Below, piece after piece: positions 38,662-54,900 of a stretch of DNA of 64,000 nucleotides; position 1 is the stretch's first letter, and each line of letters starts with the position of its first letter. The notes beneath the pieces were generated by a model. The model did no database searches, had not been told where the DNA came from, and was given only the letters and a program-made list of their open reading frames with translations. The DNA lies in NCBI GenBank assembly GCA_964036295.1, contig OZ038467.1, positions 12,177,670 through 12,241,669 on the forward strand. The letters are read 5' to 3'. Source of the stretch: Plumapathes pennacea. Taxonomy: Eukaryota; Cnidaria; Anthozoa; Antipatharia; Myriopathidae. A program made the translations under genes and the position numbers.

Positions 38662-39677
38662 AAATACAATTAAAGTTAGCCAGTTGGGGAATCAAAGTTG
38701 TGACCGTGTTCGCGTAATAGAGATGACCGCTAAATGAAAGTCAAGTTTACAGAAGATGGCCCGATCGTTTAAACGGCCCGATTAAGCTGAGTAACCGAGG
38801 ATTAGCCAAATATTTACTCTCGAATTCTTGGCCAACAAATCGCATAGTTTTGGTAAAAGACCAACTAAAAAGTTCTACAGATTAGAAACGCGACCAACTT
38901 TGGCTCTACAAGTCTAGAAACGAGTAAAAAATATCTGGTTGAATTTGATTCCTCAAAAAAACAAAAAACAAAAACAAAAAAAAACACAAAAAATGCAATA
39001 AATTAAAAGGAAAATAGGCAAGTAGCACTTTCAGGTCAAAAGATACTAATTTAACTTTCAAACGAGTCGGATGGAAGTGGATTAGTATTGGCTTATTTAG
39101 ACTTTCGGGGGCCTAAAAATGGCGGATCAAGGAGTTTCGGCGCGTAAAGGACTATGGTTGAGAGGGCCCCTTATGAACGGAAGCTTCTGGCATTGTAAGG
39201 TTTCCAAGTGACAGCTGAAGTTTATGCCTAATACAGGATTAGCTTAATTGTGCTTTATACAACTGGGCCCAGCATGATGTCACCTCTGCAGGGAAATATT
39301 AATGTGCTTTCTTTTGAATAATACTCAACTGTTTTATTTTACTAAAGTTGCTTCAATGTTGCCGTGTTACTCCTAGCTGACGTGTTATCCGTTTATTGTG
39401 CTTCCTGACTGTCTTAGTTCATGACTACCACGACCTGCCCATTGCAAAAGTTAATGACGACTAAAACGAACGTGCTTTGTTTTATCAAATTAAATTGCCG
39501 CTATGTATAAATAATGAACGATGTTCTCAACATATCAGTGCAAACTTTAAGGAGAACATCACTGCGTTCAATAGAACTAGTACCATACAAGCAGAACAAA
39601 GTCACTTTAAAAATAGTATTTTTGAAACTGCCTTGTTTTAGTGCTTCGCAGTTTAAGATCTACACAAATTAATGGAT

Positions 39678-39888
39678 GTCACTAGAACGGGGAATGGGGA
39701 AATGAGATCAAAGAAGCCGACAGAGCTGAGTCGCGTTAGGGTTTGGTTTAGGGTTATGCTTATGGTTAAACATCAAAGCAACTAATCCTACCATAACTTA
39801 TAACCGTTAAACTAACCCTAAACCTAACCCTAACGTGACTTAGCCCTGTCGGCTTGATTGATCCTTCACCATTCCCCGTTTTAGTAAC
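39678..39888. mobile_element. Palindromic MITE with telomere-like TTAGGG arms, copy 1
   Basis: The ends (AACGGGGAATGG / CCATTCCCCGTT) and the next AGCCGACAG / CTGTCGGCT are inverted. The arms continue into GTTAGGGTTTGG and CCTAAACCTAACCCTAACG. A second copy lies in the duplicated unit at 44724-44922. Confidence 0.65.
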
Positions 39889-40032
39889 CCAAATTTACTC
39901 GGGTGCTTATGATTTTTCTTGACTCCTAATCAGCATGCACCGGTTGTAATTTACTGCCTTTAATTATTTAAGTCGAGCGTGGGAAGGTCACAAAAACCAG
40001 TGTCCTTGGCTTCTGCATCACACACAATCACC

Positions 40033-42925
<2,893 letters not shown>

Positions 42926-44723
42926 GCTAAAGCAAGCGTTAGCGTTGGATAGATATTAGGCAGTGGGAGGTGCCCGGTTGTTCTAAGATCGTATAACACA
43001 AAGTTAACTAATTTAAAATTCTTTCTCTGAACCTCTTGACTAACTATAAAAGGTTTGTTAAAACTCAAAACATATTGAGGAAGTCGTGATGTAAATATGA
43101 AACCCCAATTTCAGGCTTAGAATCTTAACAGAGAAGTTTAGACGTACTCCAGGTTAGTCAGCTGATTGGCTTTGGACAACTGGGTCTGTTCCATTTCTGA
43201 GCTTAAAAGTTCTTCTAGCCATTTAAGAAAAAACCACTTATATGAATAATACGCCACTAGTAATCTTCCCAGTTACCATGTTAAGTTCTTCATACAATGT
43301 GATGTACTTTTGTTGGGAGACTGAAGGAGAAAATTGACGTTTTGACGTTGATTATGCGGAACTCTCATGGAGTGCAAGGGTTAAAGCAATTTATGGACCT
43401 ATTAGATATTTTACTGAGACTACGGTCACCAAGTGAAAGCACATCGTAAAGTTAGTCGTCTTAAGACTGTTGTGGGGCTCAGTTACAGCATTTCTTAATA
43501 TATATGCTTTCACTAACTTAATCTCTATATCGTGTGATTATTTTCTACATGCTGTTGCCGGTTACTGGCATTATTAAAAAAAGTTAGTGCGGTCCAACCT
43601 GTATATAAATGGCCCTCAATTAAGCGGCCAGTTTTCAGTTCCGAATTTTCTCCCATACAATCTTAGTATTTCCTACCTGTTTTTAACGGTCACCTCAATT
43701 AAGCATTGTAAACAAACTGGGTAAGCGTTTAACAGAGGTGAAATACAATAAAGTTAGCCAGTTGGGGAATCAAAACGGTGACCGTGTCCGCGTAATAGAG
43801 ATGACCACTAAATGAAAGTCAAGTTTACAGAAGATGGCCCGATCGTTTAAACGGCCCGATTAAACTATAAGTAACCGAGGATTAGCCAAATACTTTACTC
43901 TCGAATTCTTGGCCAACAGATCGCATAGTTTTGGTAAAAGACCAACTAAAAAGCTATACAGATCAGAAACGCGACCATTTTTGGCTCTACAGGTCTAGAA
44001 ACGAGTAAAAATATCTGGCTGAATTTGGTTCCCAACACGAAAAATGCAATAAATTAAAAGAAAAATGGCAAGTAGCACTTTCAGGTCAAAAGAAACTAAT
44101 TTAACTTTCAAACGAGTCGGATGGAAGTGGATTAGTATTGGCTTATTTGGACATTCGGGGGCCCTAAAAATGGCGGATCAAGGAGTTTCGGCGCGTAAAG
44201 GACTATGGTTGAGAGGGCCCCTTATGAACGGAAGCTTCTGGCATTGTAAATTAAGGCTTACAAATGACGGCTGAAGTTTATACCTAATCCAGGATTAGCT
44301 TAATTGTGCTTTATACAACTGGGCCCAGCATGATGTCACCCCTGCAGAGGAAAATATTAATGTGCTTTCTTTTGAATAATACTGAACTGTTTTATTATAC
44401 TAAAGTTGCTTCAATGTTGCCGTGTTATCCGTTTATTGTGCTTCCTGACTGTCTTAGTTCATGACTACCACGACCGGCCCATTGCAAAAGTTAATGGTGA
44501 CGATTGAAACAAACGTGCTAGGCCTTATTATATTTAATAATAAATAATGCACGATCTTCTTAACACATCAGTGCAAACTTTGAGGAGAACATGACTGTGT
44601 TCAATAAAAGTATCAGTCGCCACCCAAGCAGAACAAAGTCACTTTCAATTTGTAACAAAATAGTCATTTTTGAACTGTCTTGTTCTGATGCTTCGCAGTT
44701 TAAGATCGACATAAATTAACGGA

Positions 44724-44922
44724 TGTCACAAAGAACGGAGAATGGGGAATTAGATCAAATAAGCCGACAGAGCTAAGTTGCATTAGGGTTAGGTTCATGG
44801 TTACGTTAATTAGACATCAAAATAACTAATCCTACCATAACCCAAAAACTAACCCTAACCCCTAACCCCTAACACGACTTAGCCCTATCGGCTTTATTGA
44901 TCTCATTCCCCGTTTTAGTAAC
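44724..44922. mobile_element. Palindromic MITE with telomere-like arms, copy 2
   Basis: Duplicate of 39678-39888 with a shorter left arm and a C-rich right arm (AACCCTAACCCCTAACCCC). Confidence 0.6.
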
Positions 44923-45069
44923 ATCCTAAATTTACTCGGGTGCTTATGATTTTTCTTGACTCCTAATCAGTATGCAGCGGTTGTAATTTACTGCCTTTAA
45001 ATATTTAAGTCGAACGCGGGAAGGTCACAAAAACCAGTGTCCTTGGCTTCTGCATCGCACACAATCGCC

Positions 45070-45942
45070 ATGAAGTGGTTGCGCATTTCAGTTTTGTGGA
45101 TTGCTTGCCTTGTAATAGTCGTTGTCAAAGCTACTGATCAACAAAAGTTCGTGTACGCCAATTTTGTTAAACACATAAACACTCTTCTTTATGTGGCACC
45201 GATCATCTCCACGAAACTGGAAAATATCACGGATTGTATTTTTAATTGCTTGAAACACCCACTCTGCCTGTCGTTGAACGTGGCTGTAGTCCCGGTTGCG
45301 GGACTGTACGATTGTCAGCTTCTGGCTGTGGATAAGTACAACTCATCGGATAACTTGACGTCCAGCGAAGGCTTTGATCATTATAGCATCGAGGTACGTA
45401 AATCATTAAGTTTATGAGTCGCATCAAGTTCAACTCTTATTTTTATATACATGTATATTAAATAATTGCATCTTTCCTGATGTATGTAATTTGCCTGTCG
45501 CTTACTATTGCAGTTTTCTGTGCTCGTGACCCCGTAGTTCTTTCAGCTCAGATTATGAAAGGCTATAACTAGTGCCCTGAACTTTAATGTTTGGATAAAT
45601 GACTCCTGCTGCCTGATTCTCGTATATCTTACTTTTATCCTTTTTTTATTTTGAGCAATACTTATTCTGAACATTTGTTCCAAAAGCACTTTCTTTGTTG
45701 GTACTTCCAGATCCATCTATGATTTCGTTCCTTAAAATTCTGTACGTTATGGCCTTAACTTGATCAAATCTTCTTCACCAGTAATATCTAAGAAAAAATA
45801 GTTTATCTCTCCACCAGAGTCCTTGCGAATCGTCTCCGTGTCAAAATGGAGGTTCTTGTCGCCCGCTTTATGAAACACGGGAATACAAGTGCGATTGCGC
45901 CCCTGGCTTTCATGGAACTCACTGCGAAAACGGTAAAATACA

Positions 45943-45974
<32 letters not shown>

Positions 45975-48079
45975 CATACATACGTTTTATTGTTTATACA
46001 CGAAAGGGCTAACAACTATAGTTGATTTACAAGCCGTGTTAAACACGCAAGATTCTAAGCTTAATGATCAACCCTTCCCATCCTATTACACATCTAAAAG
46101 GTTGGTGGCTTTAGGGGATGTGGCACTGTGTAAATCAACCCCCATTGTAAATAAACTTTTTTTCATATTAAATTCTGTGTTTGGGCATGGCAATCGGTAA
46201 ACAAACCAAATGCTTAAAATATGGTACACATAAAGCCCCGTTCACTCTAACCCGTTTTCCTTTGAAAACATATACTTTTATATGCGTTTTTGCTTTCCGT
46301 TCACACTAAATCGATGACTTGTACGATTCTCAAAGCAGATACTTTCATAAACAGATGCGTTGGGAGGACTAAAAAACGGAGGAATAGTGTTGACGGACGA
46401 AAACGGAGGTTTTTAAAAACGAAAGTTTTTTAAAATACACTGGAGTGATACGAGAGAATTGCTTGCTGTGAAGTTAAAGTGAAATGAATAAAAGTTATAG
46501 TAGAATAGTAGAAATCTCTTACGTAACCAGTAGTGTGGACGTAGCGTATAAAGATAGTAGTACCAAACTATGTCTGCAGGTGCACTTGAGACGCCAAACT
46601 TCTCATTAACCGAACGCAATACAAATAGTATTCTCGAACACTGGACTGCAAGGTTCGACGTCTGAAGTGAGCCTTAGAAATTAAACTTAATGTCGTCTTT
46701 GTAAACACTTTCTTACAGGGTTCAAGTCTTGTGGCGAAATGTTGAGTGCTGCGAGTGAGCTTGATGGCGTGCATAAACTGCTAGTGCAAGAACAGAACTT
46801 TTCGGTGAGTCAGAGTTGATACAGACTGACCTGGTTTAAAGCGGAATTTGTTAGGGCAGTTAAAAATGGCACTAACGCAAAAACAGGCGCAAAGTTGATC
46901 TAAAAATTTTAGAGCTGGAATAATGAAATAATAAACATTCCAATATTCCTTTTCACACCCCTCGATTCCAAAGGAAAGTATAGATGGCTTCACTATTTGT
47001 TAAAGTACCTAAATGAAACTTTAGATGCATCACGAAATCATGGAAACGTGAAAAACATGGCAATTCTGTTATTCAGCGCAAAGTATTGTGGTCTAATTAG
47101 GCCGCCAAGTGTCGAGTAAATCGAGATTTTTGCCGCAAATACGAAATCGTATGTCAAGATTATGAACTGCTGTTTCGCATGATGCGCAGCAATAAATCCC
47201 ACCTGCTGACTTTAATTTAACTAATTTAGACATGTAAACCATAACAAGCTAATTTAAGGGTTACCATGGTATTTCACAAGCGTCAGTGTTTCAAATACTG
47301 ATTTTAACAAGTATCGTGTAAATAGACTCTGCGAAGCAGTAAAGAACTATAAAAATAATTACGAAATGTTATAAATAGGATAGTCATTTCGACTCACTCA
47401 GGTGTACTGTGACATGACCAAAGACAAGAAAGGGTGGACTCTAATCGCTCGCTTCTCCAACAACGACACCAAGAACTGGATGAAAAACAGCGGGGAATAT
47501 TGGTACGACCTCCAATCTGCTGTCGGTCAGACTACCAATCCTGCAGACGACACTGACATGATCTCTCCAGCCTTTTGGCTCGTCGCTGGCACCGAGTTCA
47601 AGATCACACGCAGTGACGACTCCGAGCACACAGCTCTATTGCACACCACAGGTAAATGTCTGTGTGGACAGACATTCCGTTCCAAAGTCACGAGCTACGG
47701 CGATTTCAGAAACAGCAAGATTTGGGCCAGTGACGAGTGTCTTGGGAGGTGTGATGTACAGTATGGTGGTCAGTTTAGTAACACTGATGGGTTTGGTGGG
47801 GCGGAGTGTGATGGTGCACTCCAACAGAGAAACAAGATCGGCTTCTGGTGCGACTACGAAAGTGGTAACGGTGCTGTGATGACGGTTGGTGGAGCAGGAG
47901 GAAGCGACAAGTGTGCGCGTGCAGCTCATGGGATTGGAATCACCGAAGCTGATGAAGGATCATTTTCTCATGATCAACATAACGATGTATATATTGGTGA
48001 AGACGAATTTGACTTTGGTCCCACTGCGTGGAAATATACGATTATGCCGCCCTATTCTCTTAACATCTGGGTGCGTTAG
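45070..48079 (+). CDS. Secreted PAN/apple - EGF - fibrinogen-like domain protein, copy 2 (4 exons)
   Basis: Exons: 45070-45393, 45818-45932, 46719-46804, 47402-48079; again 400 residues with conserved junction phases. All domains match copy 1: signal peptide, PAN-like, EGF ([24 protein letters not shown]) and fibrinogen-like. Exon 2 is one codon shorter and exon 4 one codon longer (ESGNG versus GGNG), so total length is unchanged. The first two thirds of exon 4 are almost identical between copies, while its last part, near the presumed binding end of the fold, carries a cluster of replacements (GSDKCARA, PPYSLNIW). Both frames are open, so both copies are probably functional. Confidence 0.85.
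45936..45982 (+). repeat. (CATA)n microsatellite
   Basis: About ten CATA units in intron 2 of copy 2; copy 1 has only three or four at 40896-40910. An expansion after the duplication. Confidence 0.8.
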
Positions 48080-48739
48080 GCTAAAGTAAGCGTTAGCGTC
48101 GGAGAGATATTAGGCAGCGGGAGGTGCCCGGTTGTTCAAAGATCGTTTAACACAATTAAAAGTTAACTAATTTAAAATTCTTTCTCTGAACGTCTTGGCT
48201 AACTAAAAGGCTTGCTAAAACTCAAAACATATTGAGGAAGTTGTGATGTAAATATAAAACCCCAATTTCAGGCTTAGAATCTTAACAGAGAAGTTTAGAC
48301 GTACTCTAGGTTAGTCAGCTGATTGGCTTTGGACAACTGGGTCTGTTCCATTTCTGAGCTTAAAAGTTTTTCTATCCATTTAAGAAAAAACCACTTATAT
48401 GAATAATACGCCACTAGTAATCTTCCCAGTTACCATGTTAAGTTCTTCATACAATGTGATGTACTTTTGTTGGAAGACTGAAGAAGAAAATTGACGTTTT
48501 GACGTTGATTTTGCGGAACTCTTATGGAGTGCAAGGGTTAAATCAATTTATGGACCTATTAGATATTTTACTTAGACTACGGTCATGAAAGTACATCGTA
48601 AAGTAAGTCGTCTTGAGAGCGTTGTGGGGCTCAGTTATAGCATTTCTTAATATATATGCTTTACGTTAATTTAATCATTATATCGTGTGACTATTGCCTA
48701 TACATGTTGTTGCCGGTTACTGGCATAAAAATGTTAGTG

Positions 48740-49207
48740 CGGTCCAACCTGAATATAAGCGGCCAGTTTTCAGTTCAGAATTTTCTCCCATACAATCTTA
48801 GTATTTGCTACCTATATTAAACGGTCACCTCTATCAAGTGGCCACCTTTGAATGGAAACCTAAAACCACGTTTCAATTTACGATTATACTGCACCATCAA
48901 CACTTCACTACTGTATAAGATTACTGCAGTACTCTGAAAATAACCTTAAAAGCGCAGCCCAAGATATCAGAGGAAAACTTCATACAGTATTTCGCGTTTG
49001 AGGGCAGGTTCGACTGTTTAATGATTTCCACTATCTGCACAGTACAATCTTCGTTTTTAGAGATATCGCTTGACTGTAAGCTTGAATGAGTTGGCACTGT
49101 ACATAATACGCGAATAAATTGACATTTGTTCACGCCCACGAAGTAAGTATTTTGGCGAACCTGTTAAAGTGGCCATGAGTGTGTTACATAAAGGTTCAAC
49201 TGTATCA
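48740..49207. mobile_element. TIR element of the 'AAGCGGCC' kind
   Basis: The left CGGTCCAACCTGAATATAAGCGGCC is inverted at the right end (GTTAAAGTGGCC … AAAGGTTCAACTGTAT). A left-end fragment of the same kind lies at 43590-43700. Non-coding. Confidence 0.5.
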
Positions 49208-49979
49208 CTCTTCCACTCGTTACATACTCACAAATACGGTACATCAGTTTGAAAGCATGGCTAGTTTTGGAATTTTGCCATAATCGCTCCTTTCTTCATA
49301 TACATATATATTACTTGTAAATGTTATTTTGCTGGTGGCCATGACGTCATTAACGAGTTGGCCAATCCAAAAGGGTGAATTCTGAGGTAAGTCAATCATA
49401 TTTTCTAATTAAAGAAAACTCTCTTGTCCTTTTTGGCACCAATCCGTTACGTGGCATAATCGCCCTAAAATGATGTCCAGTGTCTAATAAAATATGATTA
49501 CAGGCTTTCAATTCGAAAAGTTGAAGAGAGTCCAACTTTCTTCAGCAAATCTTTAGCCAATGTACTCTCATACAAATCCCTAGATACCTATGTTTCTGCT
49601 GGGAATCAGCAACGCGGTGTGACTCATGCAGTACATTGCAGTTGAATTCTGGCGGGAATTAAAAACGCTGACTCCACGAATAAACCGTTGATTATTTCTC
49701 AATAATCTTGGAATTATAACTCGATGCGGTTTTTGAAATTCCCACATGTTGACATTGCAGCCAGCGGCACAGCCAAAAAAAAAAAAAAAAAAAAAAAAAT
49801 CAGGCAAAATGTAAGAATGCCCGAGTTCTCTTTATAGAAGCCGCACTCCTCGCTCGCTCCAGTTCCCGTGCACTAGCCGGAAGAGAAAGAAGGGACTGCG
49901 TTGCAGTCTAAACCATATCGCGCTACTGCTCGGTCCAGAGCTGTTGAAGTTTGAAGACGCCTCCGTTGAAGCCGGTTGT
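49208..49979. other. Non-coding DNA with poly-A tract and SINE-like sequence
   Basis: A poly-A run lies at about 49776-49799. The 180 bp after it (CTCGCTCGCTCC, GGGACTGCGTTGCAGTC) look like a repeated mobile sequence. No protein gene supported. Confidence 0.35.
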
Positions 49980-50075
49980 TTACAAGGGATACCATGAGAC
50001 AATCCAGCTCAGAGCGGCTGTAGAAAACGCCGCTACGACTCCCAATACCACCACAACACCAGCAACAAGTCCCAT
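49980..50075 (-). CDS. Possible 31-residue membrane micropeptide
   Basis: From ATG 50075 to TAA 49980 the minus strand encodes MGLVAGVVVVLGVVAAF followed by a short polar tail with two Trp, a single predicted membrane span. The codons are GC-rich compared with flanking DNA. No homologue is known to me; short hydrophobic frames arise by chance, and the region also holds repeat-like sequence. Confidence 0.25.
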   Translation of the reverse strand: MGLVAGVVVVLGVVAAFSTAALSWIVSWYPL

Positions 50076-50348
50076 CGCGCGTGTGAATTGGGTTTGTAGG
50101 CCTCAAAAGTTGCAGGCAGCTTTGAAAAAATCCGAAATCTGTCAACCGTTAGGTTTAAGGTAGAGAAGTCATTACTTAGTAAAGACCCCACGCCAATTAA
50201 TATTAATTTTGACGCTTCGACGCGAAAAATTCACTTGCACGCTTGGCAAACACAAACATCACCTGTCGAACGAACGAGTCATGGAGAGCTAACCAGTTTC
50301 AAGTTGCACTTTCTCCACCATCTCATTTACTCTACACGAAAAACAAGG

Positions 50349-50654
50349 CTGTTTTCACTTGTGGTGCACGCGCCTGCCTCAAAGTTCGCGCCAAAAGCCC
50401 CAGATGAACGCGTTTCCACTTTTGGCGCCAAATATTCCGCGCGGAGGGGAGCTCGGTCGAAATCGGTACTGTTTAGGCCAGACTGTTCAGACTTGCGTTT
50501 AATAGGTTTCTTTCAGATCGATCTTTTTAAAGCCACCTATTTTCTCGGACTATTTTGCATCGGCTCGGATCTACCTGTTTTGTAATGTGAACAGATCGGA
50601 TTGGACGAGACCGGTTCAGACTGATCTTTTCAGGGCCAGTGTGAACACAGCCAT
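50349..50654. mobile_element. MITE with GGCTGTTTTCAC-type ends
   Basis: The left GGCTGTTTTCACTTG is the inverse of the right AGTGTGAACACAGCC, and interior GATCGGATTGGACG-like pieces are also mirrored. No coding content. It lies just downstream of eIF3h on the minus strand. Confidence 0.5.
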
Positions 50655-50840
50655 ATTTTAAAGTAAAAGACTCGAAGTCGTATGTTCGCGAGCGCGCAAA
50701 GTGCACGTGAACATGCGTGTTTGCGCGTGTGTGTGAACGTGTGCGTGCAAGCGCACGTGTGGGTAATACAGTTGGTTATCAGAACACGTGATCAAACCGT
50801 TCGGAACTTCACAGCAAGTTTATTTGCAGAGCGATATTAT

Positions 50841-51893
50841 TCACGGATTGTTTTGCAGTGCTTGAGCGAGGAACAATTTGCCAAAGCTTTGAGTAGAGAA
50901 CTTGTTCACCTGCTCGCAGTATGTATTGATCTGTTCCGACAGCAGTAAGTGGTCCAGCCTTGATGGAGGAATCAACGGCTTGAACATCTTGGATAAATCT
51001 TCCTCGGGAAGCGGAGCCTCACCGCGTTGAGTTCGAGATTGGTTTTCAGCGTGCTGTAAAGAGAATTAGAAGGAAACAACAACAACAACAACAAATAAAC
51101 AATTGAAATGGCAGCTATTGAACGGCAACGACTTAAATATTCTAATGTTACTCAAAAACATTGGAGTGGGATCTGCGAAGTTGTGCTCTTAACACTTTCC
51201 CTCCCAACCTCAAACTACAGGTTCTCTCAACCTTCCAAGAAGAAAATGTATGAGTGATGTAAAGAGAACTAATAGATTAATAAGCTTTCATCTGTGCAAG
51301 GTATCAAAAGCCAAGTTCTCCTTACTGTATGATATATCTCTGGTAAGAAACGGAGAAAATTGACGTTGAGTACTGGGAGCGAAAGGTTAAAAATCATCTG
51401 GAAATGCATAATAAATTGATGGTAAAAGAGGGAAATTGCCCTTTCAAGCCAGCAGTGAGAAACACACCCTCTTTTGTAAATAAGCTTCGCGTTGTTGTTG
51501 CTGTCTTGACAGATTCCGTTGGTAGTTGTGGAACTTGTTAGCATCTTGGCACATCTCATCAACGCTCTCCATCAGAAGTCGAACATTCTTTTCTAAGTAG
51601 GATCTGCAAAGCATCAAAAAAAAAAAAGAGCTTAGAAAATTGAACTTGGGCAGTGTTATATTATGCAGGGATCAGCAGCAATCCCGAAGGGGTTGACCCC
51701 CGGGGACCAAGAGACATTGGTCAGGGCAGCCCAGGCAAATGCATGCTAATGCCTCTCCTGTGGGGCAAATAATTTGTGACGTCATTTTGAAGTGAATTGC
51801 ACAGAGGTTAGGTTCTTCTGGGTTAAAATACAATAACAAGAATAATAGATAATGAGAATGGACTTTCTCCGTCTACTTTGCTCACAGTAAAAG

Positions 51894-51955
<62 letters not shown>

Positions 51956-54900
51956 CTCACATGTCAAGCATGTTGAGATATGGACTTTCCATGTTTAAAT
52001 TCCCCCATACTAATATTACCTGTACTCCTCTTATAAGAGAACTACATGTGATGTAGGCTACAGGTATATGAATCTTATGACTTCTATACTAACTTCCAAT
52101 GATGCTAGGAATTCGAAAAGTTTGGACTGTCTTTGGTCTCCAGATCCACACTTTTGAAATATTTGAAATGTTTTTTATACTGATGCACTGTTGGCATGCA
52201 AACTTTTGATTGGTTGGCAATCTTTCACCAATGCAGCCTGGTTCAATTCTGGTCTGGGGAGGTGATGTCACTACACTCCATCTTTGGGTGGGGACAAAAG
52301 TTGTGCAATTTTTAGGGGATTTTGAAAGATATGTCTGTTTGGCAACACAGACACAGACAAAGACAGACATATAATCAAAAGAGAGGGCATGATTAGTTTC
52401 TCCCAGGAATAATCAAGAATCAAATGTGATGACTGAACAATAAGAAACATAGGGGCAACTAAAGTGAAACAACAAAACAAACAACTACAATATAAGCCAA
52501 AGTTATCTAGCTCACCCAGTGGAGAGACTCAGAAACTGGTCTGTCTGGGAGCTTGGTGAATGATCTTCCAGTTCACAAAGTAAGGCACTGACCAGACTGG
52601 AATTTCTGATCACCAAAGGGATCTCCTCAAACATTGCATGGAAACTAATGGGCTGTTTGGACAGGCTAAAAACAAAGATGTGAAAGAACACACAATGTAA
52701 TGATGAAACAGTCATTTATTGGACTGGGCCCGGTTTTTCAAAAGCCGATTAAGCTAATCCAGGATTAACGAAATTCTTTCTGACGACCTCTGTGCCGATA
52801 AAATGCAGGGTTTTGTTCAAATATGGATTAAAAAGCTTGTTTTAGCTGAATATGTATCAAGGAAATCGTTGCAGGACAAAATCTTCACATTTTCAGGCTT
52901 ATAAATGACAAGAAAGTTTACACCTAATCCAGGATTAGCCTAATTGTGCTTTGAAAAACCAGGCCCTGATTCATTGGCAAGTTATATACGGGAAGCTGTG
53001 AGTTTGATCTCTGCAGCCAGCAGTGGCAGGATGTTTATATTGTACATGTATGGTATTCCTACCAATAGTCTGCCTCTGGGCCTGTAGGGAGAATATTCAA
53101 TAAAAAACTTGGGGGATTGTGAAGTGTCTGCTAAAGGTATAGTTTAAGTATAGGTATACTTTGACAGTCTGTTCAATTCAGCACAAAAAGCCTACCTCTC
53201 TGGTGAAAAGTCTGAATCCTTGAACATTTTCATCATTTTATCAGACAAGCGGAAGGCTTTCAAAGACAGCATTCCTTGTGCAGTTTTGAGTGGATCTACA
53301 TATCAAGAAGAAATTAAAATATAATTGATGTTGTTGTTGCATACAGGACAAGTTGGCCTGATGTTTTTAGAAAAAAAAACACCATTTTCTAAAACAAGAC
53401 TATTTCTGTTGGGCTGGAATAAAATGTAGAAATGTATTGTATTGTACATGTCAACCAATATTGTATGATAAAAAATAGCAACATTGATGTACAAGCACAG
53501 TAATACAATGTAGTTGTAGCTAAATCTATACTTTAATGTACCAGTTGTACAGTTCATAGAGTTTCATTTGATCTTTGGACTTCCAAATACTGTTCCTGGT
53601 AGCTCCTAGTTCTCCAATCTCTACACATGTTCATGTGATCAAATAACAAGACTATGGTATAATAAAAATGGGACATGCAGTGTTGTATCCAGGATTTCAA
53701 AACTGGGGGTCCAAAGGACCCAGTCTTCCAAAATTTAGGGGTCCAAGTAGGATTTTGTGGGGTCCAACTAATTAATATTCATTTTTAATATTAATATTTG
53801 TGGCGCATCATTAATCACATTGCTTATTTTTGTACCAAACAAATAACAAGCCGATAGGACATTTTTATGTTCCTGCCACATTTTGTTCTCTTTCGAGGAG
53901 GTTTTCAGCTAAAAGTATTTTATTGACGTCCACCATGCGCACAAAACATATTTTATGCAAAACCTGAACTCAATTCTTTGGGTTATCAAATTTCACCTCG
54001 CTATGCGAAAAATTGACAGCTTGATTTTCAGTCGATGTGCAAGACTACAGGTCAATGTTTTACGATTTGTGTGCGGACAGATTTCGACCGTTTGACATAT
54101 TAAAAGCGGTGTTGCCGTGATCGATAAAAGGTGTGCGCGTCGCAATAAACTGAGCCGCTCGAACAGCCAGCTGTTTACAGTAACATTTGATTGAATATTT
54201 GTTCAGTCACACTTGCATTCCAGGATTTAACCCTTACAAAATTGTACTACTTTTTTCGTGTCGTATACGACAGAAAACCAAATCACAGAGTGATTTTTTA
54301 TTATTGCTCAACTGCAATACCAGCTATTGCAGGATAATGCAGGAGAACACTATTTTCTAGGTTCCAGCCTTGTGCGTACTGTACTTTTGTTTGTTTAATA
54401 TAGAGTTGGTGATGTTACATTTTGTGGAAATCCCACAATTAACTTACCATAAATTAGGACAACTGACTCTTCAATAGCACTCTGATAACCTGACTGTGAC
54501 TCTAGCAGGGTCTTGTTCATATAGGAGCCAAGATATGTGGACTGGTACCAGCCCACATGCAGATGGTCAACATTTACGGCACGAAGACGCCGCATCATTT
54601 CCATCTGGTATTGCACTGTTAAAAAAAAAAAGGGATTCTAAGAACAGAAAAATCTCACTCATGGACAGCTCTTGAAACTGGATGCTTAGTCATGATCCAC
54701 ACAACCACACAGAAAATATATAATGGAATGATGGTACTCAGAATAGTGAAAAAAAATATGGTGTAGCTAAAGTGCACAGGAAAATCTGGGTTAAACTGTC
54801 AATATGCCAATTGAACTAATACATACTGTACATGTACAATGTATCAAACACAATAATTATTCACACACTTAGAATTGGATAATGATAAAATTCAAGAAAT

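Larger units (their letters stand above)
43739..48870 (+). repeat. Tandem segmental duplication, unit 2
   Basis: Second copy of the 5.1-kb unit; see 38662-43730. The boundary near 43730-43740 coincides with a Tc1/pogo-like fragment (CGGTCCAACCTG at 43591 and 48741), which could have mediated unequal exchange. Confidence 0.8.

Noticed and set aside
39800-39835. Interstitial telomere from a chromosome fusion
   Set aside because: Only a few imperfect repeats, in inverted arms of a short element that is duplicated at 44.8 kb; a MITE explains it better.
49580-49807. Open frame containing a phenylalanine run
   Set aside because: It is the translation of the poly-A/T tract and flanking repeat sequence.
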